From: Parapedobacter koreensis | Lineage (GTDB): Bacteria; Bacteroidota; Bacteroidia; Sphingobacteriales; Sphingobacteriaceae | Assembly (NCBI RefSeq): GCF_900109365.1 | Contig: NZ_FNZR01000005.1 | Span: 124,001 to 188,000, forward strand | Direction of reading: 5' to 3' | DNA: 64,000 nucleotides | Part shown: positions 34,510 through 42,340 of the stretch, piece by piece | How positions within the stretch are numbered: position 1 is the stretch's first letter | Layout of the letters: every line of letters begins with the position of its first letter | Notes under the pieces: generated by a model | Told to the model about the DNA's origin: nothing | The model's database searches: none | What the model saw: the letters and a program-made list of their open reading frames with translations, nothing else | Program-made: the position numbers and the translations under genes

Positions 34510-35625
34510 TTACAGCTTGAAAAAGATCCGCTTGCGGTACAACCAGTAGCACAATAGCCCCTCCAGAAATAGGGCAGCCAGCGCTACTACGATAGCAATG
34601 GCACTTGCGGGCACGGCCAATAATTCCAATGTACCGCCCACGAAGATGCCGACCGTGCCATTGAACCACTGCTTGCCCACGGTCTCGAAAAATAGGTAAA
34701 TAAAAATGGGATTCATGCCCACCACGGTAAACACCCACGCATGGCGGTCGTACTGCCGCACATCGACCAGCCACCTCAAGAGCGCCATAAAAAGCAGGAT
34801 GTAGCCGCCGGATACCAGCACAAAGGACGAGGTGCTGATGCGTTTGATGATGGGCGTCACGGATGTCCAATCCAGCAGGTAACCGGCCGCGAGGCCAACG
34901 ATACCCGCTATCAACAGTTTCCTAAGCTGGATCGCTACAGGCTGGCTGCTGGCCAGCAGCTTGCCCACCAGCACACCCCAAATAGTGTGGGCGGCCGTGG
35001 GAAGGAAGTTGATGGCAGCCCAACCGCCGGAATTGTGCTTGCCCATGGCCAGGTGGTCGACATAGGTGCCGAAGTTTTCGCCCTTGACGAACGGCTGGTC
35101 ATAGCCCGGTACGGCCACCAGGCGATACAGGCACTCGGTAAGCAGGAGCAACCCCAGGCTAAACAGCAGCTGTCCTACCGCTGGCCAACGGATGATTAGG
35201 TAGGCGATCAGCGTGGTGGCGGCAAGCTGGGTAAGCACATTCCAGAGCTCCCAAACCAACCTGCCGGAATACACGCAATGCAGGGCCACCCCGCAGCCAA
35301 ATAGCTTCAGCGACCGCCAGGCTACGCTCCTGAAATTGGCCGACCAGCTGACGCCGTGCAGGGATTTGCGCAGCCAAGAAAAGTAGAGGGAAGTGCCCGC
35401 AATAAGCATAAAGCCGGGCTGCACGAGGTCCCAGGCGTAGAGCCCATGCCACTCGTGGTGGAAAAACTGGCCCACCACGGCATGTGCTACACCGCCGGGA
35501 AAGGCATGGGCGAGGGCTTCGTAGAGCCCGCAGGCTTCGGCGGCCAGCAAGATCATGATCAATCCCCGCATGACATCCAGCGAAAGGACGCGCGCGGGTA
35601 ATGGTATTGCGTTGGTCTGATCCAT
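34510..35625 (-). CDS. Multi-pass membrane protein related to HGSNAT/DUF5009 acyltransferases
   Basis: A 371-residue protein with about ten membrane helices. The N-terminal SLDVMRGLIMILLAAEACGLYEA and QPGFMLIAGTSLYFSW resemble the DUF5009 and heparan-alpha-glucosaminide acetyltransferase-like family (typical motif LDxxRG), which transfers acetyl groups across the membrane onto sugars. The conserved lumenal His is not resolved by eye. Single gene, about 150 bases from the ABC operon. Confidence 0.75.
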   Translation of the reverse strand: MDQTNAIPLPARVLSLDVMRGLIMILLAAEACGLYEALAHAFPGGVAHAVVGQFFHHEWHGLYAWDLVQPGFMLIAGTSLYFSWLRKSLHGVSWSANFRSVAWRSLKLFGCGVALHCVYSGRLVWELWNVLTQLAATTLIAYLIIRWPAVGQLLFSLGLLLLTECLYRLVAVPGYDQPFVKGENFGTYVDHLAMGKHNSGGWAAINFLPTAAHTIWGVLVGKLLASSQPVAIQLRKLLIAGIVGLAAGYLLDWTSVTPIIKRISTSSFVLVSGGYILLFMALLRWLVDVRQYDRHAWVFTVVGMNPIFIYLFFETVGKQWFNGTVGIFVGGTLELLAVPASAIAIVVALAALFLEGLLCYWLYRKRIFFKL

Positions 35626-35719
35626 CTATCACAATACTAAGAAAAGAAATTCAATAGGGCAAGGGTGTGCGGTACGCAAACGGTTGCTCAATGACAAACG
35701 GCTGCTGGGGCCACTGGCC

Positions 35720-36139
35720 TCAGTGCACCAACGCTATAAAATCTGTGGGGGAAATCACCGGTAACGAAGGAAGTGCCGCCTGTTGGAATGCACGGTCTTG
35801 ACTGATGACATAGTCGATACCGTGGTGCAAAGCGGTGTAATAAAGTAGCGCATCTTCAATATCATCCATGGAAGAGTGAAGCGCTGCAAGTACGGTTTCA
35901 TGCGGGGTATCGACCGCGTGGGTGAATGTCAGCAAGGTCGCCATGATTTCCTTTGCTTTTTTGATTCCGTAAGCTTTTGCCGTCCAATAAGAACAGATTT
36001 GTACCACGGTAGGCGAAACAAAGCCGATAAGCTTTCCCTGCTCAGCCCAGGATACGATGGTTTTGCCTTGCTCATACTGCGCTCGCCGAAGGGCAAAATC
36101 AAGTATAATATTGGCGTCCAAAAATACCTTAAAAGCCAT
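35720..36139 (-). CDS. PIN-domain toxin
   Basis: A 139-residue PIN-fold protein, probably a ribonuclease toxin: FLDANIILDFALRR with the first catalytic Asp, a central helical part, MDDIEDALLYYTALH with two acidic residues, and YVISQDRAFQQA. ATG 36139 overlaps the end of the antitoxin gene by 11 bases; an ATG at 36151 is less likely. Second gene of a toxin-antitoxin pair. Confidence 0.88.
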   Translation of the reverse strand: MAFKVFLDANIILDFALRRAQYEQGKTIVSWAEQGKLIGFVSPTVVQICSYWTAKAYGIKKAKEIMATLLTFTHAVDTPHETVLAALHSSMDDIEDALLYYTALHHGIDYVISQDRAFQQAALPSLPVISPTDFIALVH

Positions 36140-36371
36140 ACTTGCCTGCATTTTCTTCCATATATTGTTTTTTTAAATCGCCTTCGGCAGGCAAATCAGG
36201 TTTGGGAAGTTCCTCGATGATAGCAACGATGCTTTTGTGCGGAGGCGCTTGGACAAACGTCCTGAAATAATTTTCTACCAGTTCGGAGACACTGCTTTTC
36301 CTGCTTGCTGCGTAGCTTTTTACTTTTTCCAGTAAGCCTTCCTCGATGGTTAAATTTACTCTCGCCTTCAT
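36129..36371 (-). CDS. DUF6364-like ribbon-helix-helix antitoxin
   Basis: An 80-residue protein beginning MKARVNLTIEEGLLEKVKSYAASRKSSVSELVENYF, the ribbon-helix-helix plan of DUF6364 antitoxins. The start at 36371 is chosen over the longer frame (36404) because MKARVNLTI is the normal beginning. It overlaps and precedes the PIN gene and should bind both the toxin and its own promoter. Confidence 0.85.
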   Translation of the reverse strand: MKARVNLTIEEGLLEKVKSYAASRKSSVSELVENYFRTFVQAPPHKSIVAIIEELPKPDLPAEGDLKKQYMEENAGKYGF

Positions 36372-36445
36372 CGTTTTATTTTCTACAGCCACAAATATAC
36401 GCATAAAATTTTAAGATGCGCATTCATAGCCTGTTTCCTTACCAT

Positions 36446-36479
36446 AAAAAATCCCCGGAGCGACTTCTCGCCCCGGGGA
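36446..36479 (-). terminator. Terminator of the polysaccharide utilization operon
   Basis: On the minus strand TCCCCGG pairs with CCGGGGA around a 14-base loop (36452-36479) and is followed by six T (A at 36446-36451 on the plus strand). It lies 25 bases after the stop of the surface lipoprotein gene. Confidence 0.85.
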
Positions 36480-36503
36480 ATTCGATATCAGCAGCACAAA
36501 TAA

Positions 36504-37346
36504 TTAATCCACCGCTTTGAACATCCAAAACCACGCCTCGCCCCAAGCTCCGGTGCCGGGAGCGGAGTAGCTCAGCACCATATGGTCGTCATCCAGCATC
36601 AAGATGCTGTACTCGTAGACCGGCGCGTTGCCTTCATTGGGCGAAATGCCGCATAACACGGTGACGCCCCGCGTGGTGAGCTTGCCCTTGGCCCATACGT
36701 TGCCATTGTCCAGCGTAATGATCTGGCTCATATCGAATGCGAAGGAGCCGGTCTGGCTCTCGCCGCTGGACTTAACTTTGGTGAGGCGCGAGCCGCTCAG
36801 CGAAAAGACCATCTCGGCCCCGGCACCTTCGCCGGCGGCCTGCCCGTCGATATCGCTAATCGGCAGGGCCCACCAAGCGGGTGCACTATCGCCCATGTAG
36901 CCACCATTGCCCCATACGGCGGGCCGGGTATCGTCCCACACCCAGGTCTTCTCGGATCCGCCGGTGAGGTAGCCCCACTCCAACGGGACCTCAAAGGTGA
37001 GCTCATCGACATTCACCGTGAGCGTCTTGGTGATCTTCGTGCCGTCGGCATTGAGTCCGGTGAAGCGGATTTCGTTTTCGCCGGTGGCAACCAGCAGGAC
37101 GGTATCGGTCTTCCGCTGCGTAACACCCGAACCGTAATCCCACGAGGAAAGTACCGGACTTTTATTGTCCAGCACCACTTTGTTGGAGTTTTTGCCATCG
37201 ACCTGCAAGAGGGTGGCCGTGATATCCAATTGCTCGGCGGTGATCGCTCCGCTCATCTCCATGCGGTCTTCGATGGGTTCGCAGGCCGAAAATGCCGCTA
37301 TCAGTAGCAGTACAAACCACAAACTGTATTTGCTATATGTCTTCAT
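36504..37346 (-). CDS. Surface lipoprotein of the polysaccharide utilization locus
   Basis: A 280-residue lipoprotein with a signal peptide and lipobox FSAC (Cys about 22), a PKD-like domain (about 45-112), and a C-terminal part rich in Trp (GYLTGGSEKTWVWD, WWALP, AWFWMFKAVD). Position immediately after SusD marks it as the SusE/F or surface glycan-binding partner. The C-terminal part may be a carbohydrate-binding lobe; the family is not otherwise recognised. Confidence 0.8.
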   Translation of the reverse strand: MKTYSKYSLWFVLLLIAAFSACEPIEDRMEMSGAITAEQLDITATLLQVDGKNSNKVVLDNKSPVLSSWDYGSGVTQRKTDTVLLVATGENEIRFTGLNADGTKITKTLTVNVDELTFEVPLEWGYLTGGSEKTWVWDDTRPAVWGNGGYMGDSAPAWWALPISDIDGQAAGEGAGAEMVFSLSGSRLTKVKSSGESQTGSFAFDMSQIITLDNGNVWAKGKLTTRGVTVLCGISPNEGNAPVYEYSILMLDDDHMVLSYSAPGTGAWGEAWFWMFKAVD

Positions 37347-37364
37347 TGTCTTCTTACATTAATA

Positions 37365-39056
37365 TTACCAGCCCGGAAATTCAGCTTCTGGGGTACCCCA
37401 TCCGGCATTTTGGGTCAATACTCCATCTGAAAGTGCGATTTCATTCTGCGGAATCGGCCAGAAGCCCCCCGTGGCTTCGTAGCGCGCACGGTATCCGCCA
37501 CCGAAGCCCCGCATCTGGGTGTCTATGCCCTTATTTTTGATGGCTGCGCCTTCCTGTGCAGCAAGGGCAGTCGCCGCATCATGCCAGCGCATGAGATCGA
37601 AATAACGGAGGCCTTCGAAGGCCAGTTCCCAACGGCGCTCGCGCTTCAAAGCGTCCAATGAATAGGCTACAGGGCCGAGATTTACCCGCGCACGCACACG
37701 GTTGAGCCCCGCGGCACTTTCGGTAAGCTCGGAATGCATCAGCAGGACGTCGGCAAAGCGGATCAGCACCAGATCCTGCGTATGGGCCAGCTGCATGTCC
37801 GTGGGCGCACCATCGGCCATAATCGCATACGAAGGCAGCAGCGTGCCATCGCGGTATGCAGTGATGGGTATGTATTTCTTTTGCCAGAAACCGGTTTCTT
37901 CCATCTGCGAATCGGCTCCGTAGATGTAGCTTTCCAGATCGGCATCCACATTGATGATGGATCCCGTGCGCCGGATGTCAGTAGGCTCGGCTTGGCGCCA
38001 CTGATCCCACAGCCGGCCATTGACCGGACCGGCACCCCAGCCTTGCCCGAAGGGGAAGGTGCCTGCTTGCCCATTGTTGGACCGCATGCCGAAGTGGAGG
38101 ACATACTGGTTTGAATAGCCGAGCGTATACTGGTCGCCCCAATCGACCAACGTGCCGAATTTGACGGCAAACACGGTCTCTTGGTTGCCATCACCGGCCC
38201 AATGCAATCCGTTTTCCCGCACGTAGTCATAATTTGCTGCGGTATACTCGTTGGTATACGGCCAGAGGTTGCGGAAGTCTCCCACCAGATCATGGCCACT
38301 GCTGGCGATGCACTCGTCCAGCCAGCTGACCACCTGTGCCTGTGTGATCTCACCGCCCCCGGCTACGGGCAATGCGTTTTGCTCATAATACCCGGTGTAA
38401 AACAGGAATACCCGTGCTGCCAACGCCTGGGCGGCCCAGCGGGTGGCATGGCCCACCGTGGTATTGGTGTAGGACGTGGCCGGCAGCAGCGATATCGCCT
38501 GCTGAAGGTCTGCACCGATCTGTGCGTAGGTGTCGGCGGCTGGTGATTTGGGCAGGTTTTCGGCCTCCGGTACGATGACCAGCGGCACTTCACCGAAGAG
38601 TTGGGAAAGCTCGAAGTAAAACAGCGCCCGCAGGAAATATACTTCGCCCAGCAGTTGGTTGCGCTGCGATTCGTTGTCCCAGCCGGTCACATTGTCCATC
38701 GTGGCAATGGCCGTATTGGCACGGAAGATGCCCTGATAGCGGGCCCGCCAGAAGGGCAAAAAGCGGTTGGGCTGGGTATTCATCAGGTGATCAAGTCCGT
38801 GCATGTCGCGATCGTTTTCGCCGCCGCCGCCAAAGCGGTCGTCCGAGGCAAGCTCTGCGGCATAGAAATGCGTGTGCGCCGCATCGGAAATGGCCCGGCT
38901 GAAGGTGGAATAGATGCCGGTGACCATCTGCTCGGCATCAGCGACGTTAATCGGGAAATTGCCCGTATTTTTTTTGTCATAACTCTCCGTATCCAGGAAG
39001 CTTTCGCAGCTGGATAGCGTGATGACGCATAGTGTAATAGCGAAAATCCGTTTCAT
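37365..39056 (-). CDS. SusD/RagB-family outer membrane lipoprotein
   Basis: A 563-residue substrate-binding lipoprotein: LSSC lipobox (Cys about 17), ESFLDTESYDKK, a helical core, and KRERRWELAFEGLRYFDLMRWHD near the C-terminus (key residues ERRWELAFEG), typical of the family. Starts 12 bases after susC. Works with SusC and the GH31 enzyme of the same locus. Confidence 0.95.
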   Translation of the reverse strand: MKRIFAITLCVITLSSCESFLDTESYDKKNTGNFPINVADAEQMVTGIYSTFSRAISDAAHTHFYAAELASDDRFGGGGENDRDMHGLDHLMNTQPNRFLPFWRARYQGIFRANTAIATMDNVTGWDNESQRNQLLGEVYFLRALFYFELSQLFGEVPLVIVPEAENLPKSPAADTYAQIGADLQQAISLLPATSYTNTTVGHATRWAAQALAARVFLFYTGYYEQNALPVAGGGEITQAQVVSWLDECIASSGHDLVGDFRNLWPYTNEYTAANYDYVRENGLHWAGDGNQETVFAVKFGTLVDWGDQYTLGYSNQYVLHFGMRSNNGQAGTFPFGQGWGAGPVNGRLWDQWRQAEPTDIRRTGSIINVDADLESYIYGADSQMEETGFWQKKYIPITAYRDGTLLPSYAIMADGAPTDMQLAHTQDLVLIRFADVLLMHSELTESAAGLNRVRARVNLGPVAYSLDALKRERRWELAFEGLRYFDLMRWHDAATALAAQEGAAIKNKGIDTQMRGFGGGYRARYEATGGFWPIPQNEIALSDGVLTQNAGWGTPEAEFPGW

Positions 39057-39068
39057 GTTCTTTCAGTA

Positions 39069-42000
39069 TTAGAAGTTGACATTTAATCCAACGATGATGT
39101 TCCGGGGGCTGGGATAGAAGCCCAGGTCGATACCGGACACCCAGCCCTGCTCGTCGCCGTATCCGATCTCGGGATCCATACCCGAGTAGCCTGTAAACGT
39201 ATACAGGTTTTGCGCCGATACGTAGATGCGGGCTTGGCCAAGCGGCCATTTTGGAAACAGGGACTTGAAATTATAACCCAACGTGACGTTTTGGATCTTG
39301 ACAAAATCGGCATCTTCGATATAAATGTCGGAAACGTACTGGTAATTGGTATGGCTACCATTAGTCAGCCGCGGATAGCGGTTGGACGTGCCCTCGCCAT
39401 GCCAGCGCTGGAACACCTCCGTGGTGTAATTTTGCAGCGGGCTGTCTGCAAAGGAGCGGTACGACTTGGCAATCTGATGCCCGAATGCACCAAAGGCGGT
39501 GACGCTCAGATCGATTCCCTTGTAGCCGAGCGACAGGTTGAAGCCTGCGGTAAAATCGGGATGCGGATTGCCAATCTGCACCTTGTCTGCATCGGTGATG
39601 GCACCATCGCCATTGGTATCTACGAAGATGACATCGCCGGGCTGCGCCGTGGATAGTACGCCATGACCTTGGGCACGGTAATCGGCAATTTGTGCTTCGG
39701 TCTGGAAAATGCCGTCCGTCCTGTAGCCGTAGAAGTAGCCTATCGGAAAGCCCACTTGTGCGCGGTACATGGGCAGCGTGCCCTGGCTCAATACGTTGGC
39801 CTGCCCTTCGATGAGCTGCTCGGTATTGGCGATCCGCACGACGCGGTTGCGGTTGTAAGCGCCATTGAGATTGATACCGTAGCGGAAGTCGCCCCGGGTT
39901 TCATTCCAGTTCAAGCCGAGCTCCACCCCGCGGTTATCTACGTCGCCCCCGTTGATAAACGGAGCCGAAGTGCCATAGATGGCCAGTACAGGGGCTTGGA
40001 GCAACCAATCGATGGTAGACTTGCGGTACCAATCGAAGACCACGCCCAGGCGGTCTTGTGCGAAGCGCGCATCAAACCCGATGTTGAGCTGCTCGGACGT
40101 TTCCCAGGAGACCGCCGGATTGGGCAGGATATCCGGATAGGCACCGTTGCGCAAGGTGTTTTTGTCGTTGCCGAAATAATAGCCGTTTTGGCTATCGATG
40201 GCGATGGTGGCCAGGTACTGGAAGGGATCGATGCTGGCATTCCCATTCTGGCCCCAGCTGCCGCGCAATTTCAAGAAATTGAGCCCGTCGACGGATTCCA
40301 GAAACGATTCGTTGGTGACAATCCAGCCTGCGGATACCGATGGGAAATAACCCCAGCGATTGCCCCGGGCAAAGTTGGACGACCCATCTGCCCGCAGGAT
40401 GAGCGTGGCCATGTAGGTTTCGTTGTAGTTGTAATTGACGCGTCCGAAAAATGCGGCAAAATTATTTTCAAGGTCATGCCCGCCGCCGATGGTGGGCGTA
40501 AACCCGGGGAAGGCCATCCAATTGCCCACGTAGGCTTGCTTCCAGCTGCCGGGGAAGGAGGAGTTGGAGGTGGTGACGCTCAGGTTCTCGCCGATACCCC
40601 AGCGCTCTATGGATTGGCCGATGACGGCATCCAGGTGGTGCCCGCCGCCGAAGGTACGCTGGTAGGCCAGCGTGTTTTCCAGCGTCCAAGCATAGTTGAG
40701 GCTCTGGTTTTGCGAAATATCGTCAATGTCGTTGATCGACGTGGTAGACAAATGGAAAGCGGGTGTATACGACCGGTATGACGATGCATTGAGCCGATAG
40801 CCGAAATTGCTGCGGAAACGCAGGTCTTTGATGGGCTGCAGCTCCATGAAGGCATTGGCCATCACGGAGTGGTTTTTGCTCGTATTCTGCCCCCGCCGGT
40901 ATACCATGTCTGCAATGGGATTGACCGTGGCACCGTCAAATGCCCAGCCATCGGCTACTTTGCTCGGCTGATCATAATAGTCGCCGTCGCTGTTGTAGAC
41001 CGGCATCAGCGGATTGCCCTTCAGCATGTTGTTGATGTCGTTCCAATAGATATTGCCGATGCCGATACCGCCGGTGGTGCGATAGGTATAGGTGAGATTT
41101 TCGCCAAATTTGAGGATATCAAAATCATCGTTTTTCAGGATGACGTGGTTTGAATTGATCCGGACGGTATGCCGGTTGAAATGGGGTGCTACGGGCTTGC
41201 CGAAGATACCGTCTTGCGAAGCGACGGAGTAGCCCAGGGCAAACGTAGACCGATCCGTACCGCCCGTGAGGTTGATGGCGTGGTTTTGCGTGAGCGCATT
41301 GTCCTGATGGATTTCCTTCAGCCAGTTGGTGCCGTTCCATGTCCCATCCTGGATCTGCTGGTACTGGTTGGGAATCAAACTGGCCCAATCGTAGGGAGCC
41401 AACCCTTCGTTGAACATGCGCTCATCCTGGATGGCCATGTATTCTTTGGCATTGAGCAAGGGCGGCAACTTATAGGCATTCTGCCAGCCGACGAAAGCAT
41501 CGTAGTTGAGCGTTACCTTGCCGGATTTGCCCTGCTTGGTGGTGACCAGCACGACACCGTTGGCGGCCCGGGCACCGTAGATGGCTGCCGAAGCGGCATC
41601 TTTCAGGATGTCGATGGATTCGATATCCGACGGGTTCAGGCTGTTGATGTCGCCGCCGATGACATTGTCAATGACGTAGAGCGGCTGCGAATTGCCGATG
41701 GTACCGATACCGCGGATATTGACCTTGAATCCTTGCCCGGGCATGCCGGAGCCTTGCGTGATCTGCACACCGGGCGACTGGCTCTGGAGGGCATTGACCA
41801 CGTTGGTGGTGCTGAGCTTGGCAATGTCTTCTCCGCTCACCTGTACCGTGGCACCCGTGGTGAGCTTCTTTTTCTGCGTGCCGTACCCGACGACCACCAG
41901 CTCTTCAAGGAGATTGACCTCGGCTTCCAGCGCCACATTGATGGTCTGCCGACCGCCGACGGCGATTTCCTGCGGGGCGAAACCTATCGATGAAAAGACG

Positions 42001-42287
42001 AGGATGGCATCGCCCGAGGATACGGTGAGCTGGAAGTTGCCGTCGGCATCGGTCGTCGTGGATGTGGCCGTACCTTTTTCGCTGACGGTGACGCCCATCA
42101 GCGGCGCACCGGTATCATCGACGACCGTGCCGCTGACCGCTTCCTGCGGCGCATAGGCCCGTGATGAAAGCGCAGCGTGCTCGTATGCAAAAGCGGTACC
42201 GGGAGGTACCGAAATAGGTAAGGCCAGGCAGCCTATGGTGAGCTGCAGCAGCCTTCGCGTGTACTGTTTGTAAAAAATAGATCGCAT
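39069..42287 (-). CDS. SusC/RagA-family TonB-linked outer membrane protein
   Basis: A 1072-residue transporter: signal peptide, carboxypeptidase-like domain (about 50-125), plug (VVVGYGTQKKKL ... IYGARAANGVVLVTTKQG), barrel ending VGLNVNF. No STN domain, fitting control by a hybrid two-component system rather than by sigma/FecR. It follows the GH31 gene by 53 bases on the minus strand. Confidence 0.95.
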   Translation of the reverse strand: MRSIFYKQYTRRLLQLTIGCLALPISVPPGTAFAYEHAALSSRAYAPQEAVSGTVVDDTGAPLMGVTVSEKGTATSTTTDADGNFQLTVSSGDAILVFSSIGFAPQEIAVGGRQTINVALEAEVNLLEELVVVGYGTQKKKLTTGATVQVSGEDIAKLSTTNVVNALQSQSPGVQITQGSGMPGQGFKVNIRGIGTIGNSQPLYVIDNVIGGDINSLNPSDIESIDILKDAASAAIYGARAANGVVLVTTKQGKSGKVTLNYDAFVGWQNAYKLPPLLNAKEYMAIQDERMFNEGLAPYDWASLIPNQYQQIQDGTWNGTNWLKEIHQDNALTQNHAINLTGGTDRSTFALGYSVASQDGIFGKPVAPHFNRHTVRINSNHVILKNDDFDILKFGENLTYTYRTTGGIGIGNIYWNDINNMLKGNPLMPVYNSDGDYYDQPSKVADGWAFDGATVNPIADMVYRRGQNTSKNHSVMANAFMELQPIKDLRFRSNFGYRLNASSYRSYTPAFHLSTTSINDIDDISQNQSLNYAWTLENTLAYQRTFGGGHHLDAVIGQSIERWGIGENLSVTTSNSSFPGSWKQAYVGNWMAFPGFTPTIGGGHDLENNFAAFFGRVNYNYNETYMATLILRADGSSNFARGNRWGYFPSVSAGWIVTNESFLESVDGLNFLKLRGSWGQNGNASIDPFQYLATIAIDSQNGYYFGNDKNTLRNGAYPDILPNPAVSWETSEQLNIGFDARFAQDRLGVVFDWYRKSTIDWLLQAPVLAIYGTSAPFINGGDVDNRGVELGLNWNETRGDFRYGINLNGAYNRNRVVRIANTEQLIEGQANVLSQGTLPMYRAQVGFPIGYFYGYRTDGIFQTEAQIADYRAQGHGVLSTAQPGDVIFVDTNGDGAITDADKVQIGNPHPDFTAGFNLSLGYKGIDLSVTAFGAFGHQIAKSYRSFADSPLQNYTTEVFQRWHGEGTSNRYPRLTNGSHTNYQYVSDIYIEDADFVKIQNVTLGYNFKSLFPKWPLGQARIYVSAQNLYTFTGYSGMDPEIGYGDEQGWVSGIDLGFYPSPRNIIVGLNVNF

Positions 42288-42340
42288 GGTTTTTTGTTTA
42301 TAATTGAAGAATTTTAACTACACTCTTTTATTTCTATGGC